Program-made: the position numbers and the translations under genes
The notes under the pieces: model-generated
The model's input: the letters and a program-made list of their open reading frames with translations, nothing else
The model's database searches: none
Told to the model about the DNA's origin: nothing
Origin: Krumholzibacterium sp965370495
GTDB lineage: Bacteria; Krumholzibacteriota; Krumholzibacteriia; Krumholzibacteriales; Krumholzibacteriaceae
Length of the DNA: 47,793 bases
Assembly (NCBI GenBank): GCA_965370495.1
Contig: CBDUUV010000004.1
Coordinates: 1-47,793 of the forward strand
Direction of reading: 5' to 3'
Part shown: positions 35,751 through 43,850 of the stretch, one piece after another
How positions within the stretch are numbered: the stretch's first letter is position 1
Layout: each line of letters begins with the position of its first letter

Positions 35751-35780
35751 CTTATCCTTCCTTATCCTTCCCTATCCTTC
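35751..35780. repeat. Tandem 10-bp repeat at the aspS stop codon
   Basis: Three copies of CTTATCCTTC (the third differs by one base) run across the end of aspS. On the coding strand they spell the last residues (DREG), the TAA stop and 11 bases beyond it. Unit gain or loss would alter only the final codons. Confidence 0.8.
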
Positions 35781-37591
35781 CCTTTCGTAACCTTGATGTG
35801 GAGTTCCCTGAGAATTTCCGGTTCTACTTCCGAGGGCGCACCTTCCATAAGTGATGTGGCACTCTGGGTTTTTGGAAAAGCGATAAAATCCCTGATCGAA
35901 TTTTCCCGGCCTATTATCATTGCAAGGCGGTCAATCCCGATTGCCACACCTCCATGCGGGGGCGCACCATACTCGAAAGCTTCGAGAAGGAATCCGAACT
36001 TTTGTTCCGAGGCCTCCCTGCTGATCCCGATCAGGCTAAACAGCCGCTCCTGCAAGCTTCTGTCGTGCACACGGATAGAACCTGATCCCAGTTCCGTACC
36101 ATTACAGACCAGGTCATACAGGTGTCCCCTGACCCTGCCGGGGTCCTTATCCAGGAACTGCAGATCCTCCTGCAGGGGCATGGAAAAGATATGGTGAGCA
36201 GGGTCCCATCCTCCACCCTCAGCCTCCACGAAGAGAGGAAACCTGTTTACCCACAGGAAGTTAAATTCAATATTCCCCTCCAGGAGATACGTGGCGCCAA
36301 GATATGCCCTGAGTCCACCGAGTGACCGCTCAACAATATTCTTTTCCCCGGCAACCAGGAGAAGCAACGCGGGCGATGAACGTAAAACTCCAAAAAAGGA
36401 TGCAAGATTTTCCTTTTCATCCTCTGACATGAACTTCGCGATTGGAGAGTGTATTCCGTTTTCGTCTATCCTGAACCAGGCAAGGCCTTCGGCCCCGTAA
36501 TCCTTCGCCTTTTTTTCCAGTTTTTTGATCTGGCTGTTCGAAAAGCCCGCCCCCTGTTCGAAAGAGAACCCCCTGACGACACCACCGTTTTTGATGGCCC
36601 CGGCAAAAGCACTGAATCCACTTTCCTTCAGAAGCTCTGAACAATCCACGATCTCCAGGCCAAATCTCAGGTCAGGTTTGTCGCTTCCATACTTCAGCAT
36701 CGCTTCGTCGTAGTCGATCCTGGGAAACGGTATATTCAATTCGACACCAGCGACCTTTGAAAATATTTCTTTCATGAGCCGTTCGGAGATATCAAAGATA
36801 TCCTCCTCGGATATGAAACTCATCTCTATATCTATCTGGGTATGTTCCGGTTGCCTGTCAGCCCTGAGGTCTTCATCCCTCAAACACCTTGCAAGCTGAA
36901 AATACCGATCGAACCCCGAAACCATGAGAATCTGCTTGTAGAGTTGCGGGCTTTGAGGCAACGCATAGAACTTTCCAGCCTGCAGCCTGCTTGGAACAAG
37001 ATAATCACGGGCACCCTCCGGGGTCCTTTTGACCAACATGGGTGTTTCGATCTCGATAAACTTGTTCCCCGACAGAAAAACCCTCACTGTCATCGCCAGG
37101 TCATGCCTGAGCTTTATTTTACGCTGCATCGAATCACGCCTCAGGTCGAGATAACGATATTTCAGCCTTAGATCATCGTTGGCCTGAACCTTGTCCGTCA
37201 CACTGAAAGGTGGAACCTTGCTCCGGTTGAATACCTCCGCGTCATCGACATCGATCTCCACCTCTCCTGTCGACATATTGCTGTTGACCATATCCACGGG
37301 GCGTTTTACCACCCTGCCGGCAACGGCAATGACATCCTCAGCCCTGAGAGATTTAAAAAGTTCGTGCAGCCGGGGCCTGTTCACATCGACTGTCAGCTGA
37401 ACCAGGCCGGTCCGGTCCCACAGATCGAGAAAAACCAGATCCCCGAATTCCCGTACTTTCTTGACCCAGCCGGCCAGGGTTACCCTTTTTCCATCATCAT
37501 CGGCACGAAGTTCACCGCAACCGTTTGTACGTTTCCATTTTTTTTCGAAATGATAGATATTCGTTCTACCCAAGATAACATTTCCTTCCAT
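35762..37591 (-). CDS. aspS: Aspartyl-tRNA synthetase (bacterial type)
   Basis: Class II synthetase charging tRNA-Asp. The 609 residues have the N-terminal anticodon-binding OB fold (VTLAGWVKKVREFGDLVFLD), the class II motifs (YRYLDLRRDSMQRKIKLRHD, then GFDRYFQLARCLRDEDLRAD, and GGVAIGIDRLAMI in motif 3) and the bacterial GAD insertion domain (about residues 300-420). The length is normal for the bacterial form. Whether it also charges tRNA-Asn cannot be told; no asnS or gatCAB is in view. It overlaps hisS by one base (TAATG). The C-terminus ends in a repeat-encoded DREG. Confidence 0.97.
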   Translation of the reverse strand: MEGNVILGRTNIYHFEKKWKRTNGCGELRADDDGKRVTLAGWVKKVREFGDLVFLDLWDRTGLVQLTVDVNRPRLHELFKSLRAEDVIAVAGRVVKRPVDMVNSNMSTGEVEIDVDDAEVFNRSKVPPFSVTDKVQANDDLRLKYRYLDLRRDSMQRKIKLRHDLAMTVRVFLSGNKFIEIETPMLVKRTPEGARDYLVPSRLQAGKFYALPQSPQLYKQILMVSGFDRYFQLARCLRDEDLRADRQPEHTQIDIEMSFISEEDIFDISERLMKEIFSKVAGVELNIPFPRIDYDEAMLKYGSDKPDLRFGLEIVDCSELLKESGFSAFAGAIKNGGVVRGFSFEQGAGFSNSQIKKLEKKAKDYGAEGLAWFRIDENGIHSPIAKFMSEDEKENLASFFGVLRSSPALLLLVAGEKNIVERSLGGLRAYLGATYLLEGNIEFNFLWVNRFPLFVEAEGGGWDPAHHIFSMPLQEDLQFLDKDPGRVRGHLYDLVCNGTELGSGSIRVHDRSLQERLFSLIGISREASEQKFGFLLEAFEYGAPPHGGVAIGIDRLAMIIGRENSIRDFIAFPKTQSATSLMEGAPSEVEPEILRELHIKVTKGKDREG

Positions 37592-38853
37592 TACTGATTC
37601 AGGATACGGTTGCGGATAAATGACAGCACATCTTCAAACGGTACATGCTCCTGGTCGCCTGTCCTCATATCCTTGATGGTCGCTTCACCTTTTTCCATCT
37701 CGTCCGATCCGATAAATACAGCGCGGGTTGCACCTGATTCGGATGCGGCCCTGAGCTGTTTCTTCATCGCTCTTCCGGATAATTCAACTTCAGCCGTAAA
37801 CCCGGCATCCCTGAGAGCAGCCGCAAGTATCATCGCCCTCGCGAAACCTGACTGGTCCAGGACGATAAAAAACACGTCTGTCACGGGCCTTTCAAATCTT
37901 TCCGCCAAATCAGCAGGTATATTCTCGATCAAACGCTCCATACCCGCAGAAAAGCCGACCGCCGGGATGGAAGGCCCGCCACAATCCTCCGCGAGCCCAT
38001 CATAACGCCCGCCTCCACAAAGCGCGCTCTGAGCCCCGATTTCAGAATGAAGGATCTCAAAAGCCGTCTTTGTATAATAATCAAGCCCCCTGACCAACAG
38101 GGGATCAAGTACAAAATCGATCTTCATTTCCCCAAGCAGGCCCTGGAGCCTACGAAAATGGGTTGAACACTCATCGCACAGGTTGTCGGTGATAACAGGC
38201 AACTTATTCTTGATATCAACACATTTTTTGCAGTCGAAGATCCTGAGCGGATTAATCAGAGCCCTATCAGTACAGTCGGTGCAAAGTTCATCCCTGACCC
38301 GTTCGAGTCCGGATTTTAACAATTCCATGTACTGCGGCCGGCATTCCGGACATCCGACACTGTTGAGCCTTACTTCGAGCCCCGTGAACCCGAACATCCC
38401 GTACATCTTCAGGCTGATATCGATCACTTCAGCATCAACAGCCGGGTTGGAAGAACCGATAGCCTCAACGCCAAACTGGTGAAACTGCCTGTACCTTCCA
38501 GCCTGGGGCCTGTCATAGCGAAACATCGGGCCGAGATAGAAAAAACGCGTTACCCCACCGCTTCGGTGCAATCCATTCTCCAGAAAAGCTCTCATCACCG
38601 GAGCAGTGTTCTCAGGCCTGAGAGTCAGGTCTCTGCCTTTTTTGTCCTTGAACGTGTACATTTCCTTGGAAACAATATCGCTTCCCTCTCCGACAGCCCG
38701 GATAAAAAGCCCGGACACCTCAAAAACAGGAGTCCTGACCTCGCTGTAACCGTATTTCCCAACCATATCTGCAAGTTTTTTTTCAACGTTGCTCCAGCGC
38801 TCCATCTTCCCGCCGAAAAAATCCTGGGTCCCTCTGGGCCTTTTGTATCTCAT
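37591..38853 (-). CDS. hisS: Histidyl-tRNA synthetase
   Basis: Class II synthetase for tRNA-His. The 420-residue chain starts with the usual RPRGTQDFFGGKMERW, contains LRPENTAPVMRAFLEN, motif 2 as FFYLGPMFRYDRPQAGRYRQ, the histidine-specific RGLDYYTKTAFEI block and GFSAGMERLI (motif 3), then the C-terminal anticodon domain. Four Cys in the insertion (CTDCTDRA, FDCKKCVD) might bind zinc; the insertion varies among family members. It follows vanZ by 6 nt and is joined to aspS, a common bacterial arrangement. Confidence 0.97.
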   Translation of the reverse strand: MRYKRPRGTQDFFGGKMERWSNVEKKLADMVGKYGYSEVRTPVFEVSGLFIRAVGEGSDIVSKEMYTFKDKKGRDLTLRPENTAPVMRAFLENGLHRSGGVTRFFYLGPMFRYDRPQAGRYRQFHQFGVEAIGSSNPAVDAEVIDISLKMYGMFGFTGLEVRLNSVGCPECRPQYMELLKSGLERVRDELCTDCTDRALINPLRIFDCKKCVDIKNKLPVITDNLCDECSTHFRRLQGLLGEMKIDFVLDPLLVRGLDYYTKTAFEILHSEIGAQSALCGGGRYDGLAEDCGGPSIPAVGFSAGMERLIENIPADLAERFERPVTDVFFIVLDQSGFARAMILAAALRDAGFTAEVELSGRAMKKQLRAASESGATRAVFIGSDEMEKGEATIKDMRTGDQEHVPFEDVLSFIRNRILNQ

Positions 38854-38859
38854 TTAAGC

Positions 38860-39240
38860 TCATCCTCTTCTTAACGCCCTGATGCGCCACAGAATCGCAA
38901 CAAACGAACCTGCCGCAGCTCCCGCAAAATCCGCAAGGAGATCAAAAAAACTCGAATCGCGGCCTGGAATATAGCTCTGATACATCTCGTCGAGCCCCGC
39001 AATTCCTCCACCGGTCGTGACAACGACAAAAAACAACAACCACCTGACTTTCCCGCTATCGTAACTCAAACCACGGTAAAAGAGAACAGCAAAAACCGCG
39101 TATTCGACAAAGTGGATCAACTTGTCCGAACCTGAAGGCAACCGGATATCATCGGTTACCATCCCCGGGATCGAGGAAAGACCGAAGATTACAACAACCC
39201 ACGCAAATAAAGGTAACCAGCGTTTACACCTTGTACTCAT
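38860..39240 (-). CDS. VanZ-like membrane protein
   Basis: A 126-residue protein with four hydrophobic segments. The family landmarks are LPLFAWVVVIFGLSSIPG, SDKLIHFVEYAVFAVLFYRG and the late LDEMYQSYIPGRDSSFFDLL, with conserved acidic residues before the last helix. VanZ of enterococci lowers teicoplanin sensitivity, but relatives in Gram-negatives have no settled function. The ATG at 39240 is preferred to a GTG at 39255 because GAGG precedes it by 9 nt. It opens the vanZ-hisS-aspS group. Confidence 0.82.
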   Translation of the reverse strand: MSTRCKRWLPLFAWVVVIFGLSSIPGMVTDDIRLPSGSDKLIHFVEYAVFAVLFYRGLSYDSGKVRWLLFFVVVTTGGGIAGLDEMYQSYIPGRDSSFFDLLADFAGAAAGSFVAILWRIRALRRG

Positions 39241-39332
39241 ACCTGTCTGCCTCACGATACCGGGCTGGGGTGAGCCTGTTACCTTCCTGATGTCAGGGTA
39301 TCAGGCATACCATCATCAAACCGGCTTTAGTT

Positions 39333-40250
39333 TCAAGGGAGGTTTTGAACTGCTCCCATGGTGGTAGGATTGGAAATATTATCTGGAAAATCCAGCGATT
39401 TTTCGTCTATCCTGACAAATCCTGCTATTCCGAGAACCTTCAGGCTGGACTTCAGTAAGCCGGGAAGATTTTCAGTGATGACCTGGAGCCTGTCCGTGAA
39501 ACCTCTGTATTTCCATGGTTCAACATTGATTGACGAAGCAAGAACAATCTCGATAACCGGCGGCCCCGTAAGCAGGATCGAGAGTTCACCCTTTTCAAAC
39601 ATCCCCATCGATTCCATCAACCTGAACTTGTCGATACTCATCCCCCCGGCTATATACCTGCCAAAAAGTACGCCGAAAATCACTTTTTCATCACAACAAC
39701 GGCACCCTGCAAAATCTACCATCCCGGAGTCCAGACCTATGATCACCCCTTCGTCACGCAATGCTTTGAGAGGAGAAAGGAATCCGGTAGCAGAATCTCT
39801 GAAAGAAAAAAGAAACCGGCCTCCGGCAAGGTCCCCTGCCGTGACGCCGGAACGGGTTATAACCACCCCTCGCGTACGACACCCCTCAGATGCAATACCA
39901 GCCATGGAAAGCTTTATTCGGCCGTTATCGATAATAGATCCAAGTTGTACGGAAGTCATCAGATAGAAATGACAGCTGTCCGGCGTCTCATCCTGTTCAA
40001 AATATTTCCAGGAAATATCCCCCCCCCCCCTTTTCCTGATATAGTCGGCATATGCTCCCAGTGTATACGCTACATGGACGGAATCGTAAGCACAGATTCC
40101 TATACGGACGGGAACATGAGCCATGTAATCAGGTTCGAAGAAATATGCCGCCACTGCGAGAAGTATTATTATCGAATATATGCCCAGGTTGGCCCACAGG
40201 TTTCTCCGCACCGTCTTTCCGGAAACGCCCTCAATCATGTCTTTCATCAT
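39333..40250 (-). CDS. Membrane-anchored PhnD-like substrate-binding protein
   Basis: A 305-residue protein with one N-terminal membrane helix (IYSIIILLAVAAYFF) and no cleavable signal or lipobox. The remainder resembles periplasmic phosphonate/phosphate-binding (PhnD-type) folds: VRIGICAYDSVHVAYTLG, GVVITRSGVTAGDLAGGRFL, FSFRDSATGFLSPLKALR and a late ENLPGLLKSSLKVLG. No permease or ATPase gene is nearby, so it may be a sensor or an orphan binding protein. The coding sequence contains a run of twelve G residues (Gly-Gly-Gly near residue 75), unusual and prone to slippage. It overlaps the YbbR gene by ATGA. Confidence 0.6.
   Translation of the reverse strand: MMKDMIEGVSGKTVRRNLWANLGIYSIIILLAVAAYFFEPDYMAHVPVRIGICAYDSVHVAYTLGAYADYIRKRGGGDISWKYFEQDETPDSCHFYLMTSVQLGSIIDNGRIKLSMAGIASEGCRTRGVVITRSGVTAGDLAGGRFLFSFRDSATGFLSPLKALRDEGVIIGLDSGMVDFAGCRCCDEKVIFGVLFGRYIAGGMSIDKFRLMESMGMFEKGELSILLTGPPVIEIVLASSINVEPWKYRGFTDRLQVITENLPGLLKSSLKVLGIAGFVRIDEKSLDFPDNISNPTTMGAVQNLP
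40019..40030. repeat. Poly-G/C tract of 12 bases inside a coding sequence
   Basis: Twelve C on the plus strand (twelve G on the coding strand), at the Arg-Gly-Gly-Gly-Asp codons of the PhnD-like protein. Tracts of this length expand and contract by slippage. The frame is intact at length 12. Confidence 0.9.
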
Positions 40251-41248
40251 TTGATTTCCTGTCCGGATCCGGACTCCTGTTCCCTGCTGTCTGTTTCTCT
40301 GTTTTTTCCCTTCCTGATCGTTATTTCGAAAAGATCCGTATCAAGGAAATATTTCTCGATACCCTGCGGAACGATCACCTCCGGTACTATATGATATGTT
40401 CCCGGATCATGCGCGGTAATATTCAGGATGACCGACACGTCTTCGGCAACTACATTCCTGATTATCCCTTCGGCTCCTTCTATTGTCAGAGAAACCACCT
40501 TTGGGAAATATTCCACTGAAAGATCGCTATCGTCCTGAAGCAGGGTCAGAGGGATATTCTCCAGTGTACGAACCACTCTTTTCTGGATCTCCATCTTGAT
40601 CAAAACTTTCTGCGGAATGACACTGATATTCCGCCCGGTGAGATCCAGAGAGGCCTGTTCAGAGAGCTTTCCTTTCCTGCCCCGGATATCCATTTCTTCT
40701 GTCGAAAGAAAATTGATCGCCCCTACAATACTCGAAGCGCCTCTCACTTCCACCCTCTTTGGTATACTTACAGGTCCTTCCAATATTATTATTCCATCAG
40801 AATTGTTGCTCTTGAATGCTATATTGACAGGGACCGATTTCGTTACCAGGCGTTCAAAATTCAGGCTTAGTGTCTTCGGGTCATCGATCGTAATATCCCT
40901 TAGATCAAAATCTTCACTCAGATTCAGTATCCCGGCTGACAAAAGTATGTTGACCCTGCCCTTTTTCGCCACGGCCGATACATCGACAACAGCCTTCAGC
41001 CTGCCCAGCAGCCTGAGTTTGAGCAGACCACTCCTCGGCCCCCTGATGGTAACATCGACGATTTCCGGAACCTCATGGATAATGGTAAGACTGTCGGGAA
41101 TCCCCGTCAGGTGCAGAGACACATGGAATGACTGGTTTTCTCCCTGTTGAGCTGTCACATGGAGCCACAGAAATACAGCGAATACCAGCGAAACAATCTT
41201 CGCGCCCGGATTTCTTGCAAAAGACCGAAGAAACCTGTCTGAATTCAA
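40247..41248 (-). CDS. YbbR-domain protein (CdaR-like)
   Basis: A 333-residue protein: one N-terminal membrane helix (KIVSLVFAVFLWLHVTAQ) and then three or four YbbR repeats outside the membrane, for example VDVTIRGPRSGLLKLRLLG, then PVNIAFKSNNSDGI and ENIPLTLLQDD. In Firmicutes the equivalent CdaR binds and regulates the diadenylate cyclase CdaA. Here cdaA is not adjacent; it would normally precede this gene, where an amidase gene stands instead. The start is TTG, with GAGG 7 nt upstream. The C-terminus is a charged tail (GKNRETDSREQESGSGQE). Confidence 0.85.
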   Translation of the reverse strand: MNSDRFLRSFARNPGAKIVSLVFAVFLWLHVTAQQGENQSFHVSLHLTGIPDSLTIIHEVPEIVDVTIRGPRSGLLKLRLLGRLKAVVDVSAVAKKGRVNILLSAGILNLSEDFDLRDITIDDPKTLSLNFERLVTKSVPVNIAFKSNNSDGIIILEGPVSIPKRVEVRGASSIVGAINFLSTEEMDIRGRKGKLSEQASLDLTGRNISVIPQKVLIKMEIQKRVVRTLENIPLTLLQDDSDLSVEYFPKVVSLTIEGAEGIIRNVVAEDVSVILNITAHDPGTYHIVPEVIVPQGIEKYFLDTDLFEITIRKGKNRETDSREQESGSGQEIK

Positions 41249-41264
41249 CCTGGCACCTCACTGT

Positions 41265-42623
41265 TCATGAACCTGTCAATCGTTCGATTTTCCGCATTAC
41301 TTTTAATTTTTGCCCCGGGCGTATGGTGGAACTCCGTTTTATTCCATTCATGTTGCAGATCTCCCTTATTGTCGTTCCATACTTTCTGGCTATCCGGCCA
41401 AGCGTATCTCCTCTGCCGACTATATGAGTCAGGAGCATCACTGGTTCCCTGTCACAGCCTTCCGGAGGGTTCTCGAAAAGATACTCCACTATGCCTGTAG
41501 CAATTGCTCTGGCGATCTGTCTCTTGACCGAGCTTTTCTTTATGAGAGAGGCATCCTTGCGATTGGTCAAAAAGGCCACCTCTACCAGAATGGATGGTTT
41601 CTGCAGATTCCTCAGAATCACAAAATTAGCCTGTTTTATCCCCCTGAATGGAGTAAATCCCAGTTTCGACATCTTCCGGGCTATCTTTCGCGACAGGGCG
41701 AAACTCTGGTTCATAGCCTCCTTTCTACCCCAATCCCCCAGGATCCATTCTACATCATCATTGAGGGCCTCACCCTCCTGCCCCATGTCAAAAATCATAT
41801 TTTCACGTTCAGCAACGGATTCGGCATTTTCATCATCGGCCCCGTCGACCGAAAGGTAATATATCTCCGAACCCCGTGGTTTTGAAGACGGGTTACCATT
41901 GGCATGAATACTAACAAAACAATTCCCCCCATGGCTCCTTCCGATCATTATCCTGTCACCAAGGCCTACATCATAATCACCATTGCGGGTAAGGATCGCT
42001 TTGAACCCCTTATACGAATCGATTTCTTCCTTGATCATCCTTGATATCGACAGAACTATCGTTTTTTCTTTGATCCCGCTCCTCGAACTCGTTCCAGGAT
42101 CTCCGCCCCCATGCCCGGGATCCACGATGACTATAAGATCACCGCTCGAAGCTACCTTTTCAGCCCGCGCAACCCTCTCTTTCTTTTCGTGAGTCGTGAT
42201 AGTCCTTTCAAGATCTATCACGATCCTGTCCGGATGCAAATAATTCGGGCCAAGCGTGTAATGCTTGTATTTGATCTTCCGAGGAAGGTCGAAGACGATC
42301 TGGGCTCCCTTGCGAAGTTTGTTGATCCTTATGCGCGTTAGTATCCCGTCGCTCACCCTGATCATTCTTACGCTCGAAGAAAAACGGACCGAAGGAATAT
42401 CGATGACTATACGATGAGGCCTGGTACGTTCACTGATACTGTATTTGCACGAGCCACTTAGATCCAGTACGATTCTGGTCTTATCGGGACCTGAATAATG
42501 CCGGATCTTTCTGACAAGCCTGGAAGCCGGGACCACGTCCGCCGCAACCTCCGTCAGGCACATCGATAACAAAAGGACAAAAACCATTATCCCGTGTATT
42601 ATCCTGAAAGATCGCATATTCAA
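41265..42623 (-). CDS. N-acetylmuramoyl-L-alanine amidase (AmiC type) with LysM
   Basis: Peptidoglycan hydrolase that cleaves the amide between muramic acid and the stem peptide; likely a daughter-cell separation enzyme. The 452 residues give a signal sequence (IMVFVLLLSMCLTEVAA), an AMIN domain (about 35-140), an Amidase_3 domain with the zinc and catalytic set His171 (VDPGHGGGDPG), Glu186 (GIKEKT), His240 (VSIHANGNP) and Glu348 (LVEVAFLTN), and a C-terminal LysM (HIVGRGDTLGRIARKYGTTI). A promoter lies 50-80 nt upstream. The start may be TTG at 42623 (GGAAGG 9 nt before) or the ATG at 42617. Confidence 0.93.
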   Translation of the reverse strand: MNMRSFRIIHGIMVFVLLLSMCLTEVAADVVPASRLVRKIRHYSGPDKTRIVLDLSGSCKYSISERTRPHRIVIDIPSVRFSSSVRMIRVSDGILTRIRINKLRKGAQIVFDLPRKIKYKHYTLGPNYLHPDRIVIDLERTITTHEKKERVARAEKVASSGDLIVIVDPGHGGGDPGTSSRSGIKEKTIVLSISRMIKEEIDSYKGFKAILTRNGDYDVGLGDRIMIGRSHGGNCFVSIHANGNPSSKPRGSEIYYLSVDGADDENAESVAERENMIFDMGQEGEALNDDVEWILGDWGRKEAMNQSFALSRKIARKMSKLGFTPFRGIKQANFVILRNLQKPSILVEVAFLTNRKDASLIKKSSVKRQIARAIATGIVEYLFENPPEGCDREPVMLLTHIVGRGDTLGRIARKYGTTIREICNMNGIKRSSTIRPGQKLKVMRKIERLTGS

Positions 42624-42673
42624 ACCGACGGGCCTTCCATCAAACAGGCAAACCAGTATGCTCTGTGATACAC

Positions 42674-42702
42674 AGTCTATTGTTTACTCTGAAAATTGAC
42701 AA
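42674..42702 (-). promoter_or_regulatory. Probable promoter of the amidase operon
   Basis: TTGTCA (42697-42702) and TAGACT (42674-42679) with a 17-bp spacer, located in the gap after the M23 gene. Each hexamer is a fair match to sigma-70 consensus. Confidence 0.5.
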
Positions 42703-42740
42703 GAAAAAATGAGATCGTTTTTGCAGATTTCCATCAGGCA

Positions 42741-43658
42741 TCAATCATAATATACACCTTCAGGGATAATATAATGCAACGGATCCCTGTGCGTCTTTCT
42801 GAAAAGCACCTCGTAGTGCAGGTGGGGTCCGGTTGAACGTCCGGTATTACCTACAAGCCCTATGATCTCCCCTCGATTGATCCGCTGTCCACGTTTTATA
42901 AGTATTTTTGAAAGGTGCGCATATTTCGTCTTAAAACCATTCCCATGGTTAACCTCTATCGTAAGCCCCATGCTGCCGTTCTTTTTCGCCATTGTTATCA
43001 TTCCACCGGCAGTGCTCATAACCGGTGTACCGCTCCTCGCGAAAAAATCCACACCCTTGTGAAAAGCGATCCTGCCTGTAAAAGGATCCATCCTTCTTCC
43101 AAAACGGCTGGAAAGGAAACCACCTTTCAGCGGCCTTACAGAGGGAGTACATTTTCTAATATCAGACTCTTTATCGAGTATTTCAATGATTTCCCTGTAG
43201 CTTTCTTTCTGCAACCGGGACTGGCGCACAATCCTGTCGATATCATTTTCAAAACCCGAGAAAACCAGGTCTGTTGCTTTGATTTCCCTGTCGAGCAACC
43301 AGGGTTCCGGCCCGCCAACACCTACCTGCCATACATCCCCGGGTATGGGATCAAGATTCGCCAACAACCTTGCCCTGTTCTGCAACTCGAAGTTGACATT
43401 CATGCGTTTCTTGAGATCGACGACCTCAGATTCAAACAGCATCAACCGGGAAGCAAGCTCCTCGTTTTCTTTCCTGAGCCCGGCCAGGATATTCGAATCC
43501 ACCTTCAGCCCGGCATAACGAAAGGCCAAGGCCATGGACGTCGTGATAAAAACGACAAGCACCGCCACGAGACTGAGTGCAAGCACTCTGTGGACCCTGA
43601 TGGATTTTACGCCAGCATTACCCCGGCGAACATATAAAAACGTATAATACCTGTCCAT
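42741..43658 (-). CDS. M23-family peptidoglycan peptidase
   Basis: A 305-residue inner-membrane-anchored protein. Residues 25-47 form one membrane helix, residues 55-95 a coiled coil, and residues 175-300 a LytM/M23 domain with all zinc ligands: His200 and Asp204 (FHKGVDFFA), then His279 and His281 (STGPHLHYEV). It should cut peptide crosslinks in the periplasm, or activate amidases if inactive, but the full ligand set suggests activity. A gene for an AmiC-type amidase follows, matching the known pairing of M23 factors and amidases in cell separation. It is separately promoted from rpoD. Confidence 0.9.
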   Translation of the reverse strand: MDRYYTFLYVRRGNAGVKSIRVHRVLALSLVAVLVVFITTSMALAFRYAGLKVDSNILAGLRKENEELASRLMLFESEVVDLKKRMNVNFELQNRARLLANLDPIPGDVWQVGVGGPEPWLLDREIKATDLVFSGFENDIDRIVRQSRLQKESYREIIEILDKESDIRKCTPSVRPLKGGFLSSRFGRRMDPFTGRIAFHKGVDFFARSGTPVMSTAGGMITMAKKNGSMGLTIEVNHGNGFKTKYAHLSKILIKRGQRINRGEIIGLVGNTGRSTGPHLHYEVLFRKTHRDPLHYIIPEGVYYD

Positions 43659-43705
43659 CGTTCCTTCCCAGTCCTAACGAAAAATCTGTGGTTTCCACCG
43701 GTGTC

Positions 43706-43734
43706 AGGCTAATTCGGGATATCCCCGATGTCAA
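43706..43734 (-). promoter_or_regulatory. Probable promoter of the M23 gene with spacer palindrome
   Basis: A perfect TTGACA (43729-43734) and TAGCCT (43706-43711) are 17 bp apart. The spacer contains the perfect palindrome GGGATATCCC (43716-43725), a possible operator for a dimeric regulator. The start codon is about 48 nt downstream. Confidence 0.45.
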
Positions 43735-43792
43735 GAAATAATTAGCAACGTAAAACATTGCAAGTGATGTTCCAGAAACCCTGTTTGACTGA

Positions 43793-43822
43793 AAAGGGTG
43801 GAAGATTTTTCCTCCACCCTTT
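43793..43822 (-). terminator. Intrinsic terminator of the sigma factor gene
   Basis: AAAGGGTGGA pairs perfectly with TCCACCCTTT (10 bp) around a 10-nt loop, ending in a short T run, 28 nt after the rpoD stop. Confidence 0.8.
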
Positions 43823-43850
43823 CTATGACTGCTCTAACCCGTTACCGCTC

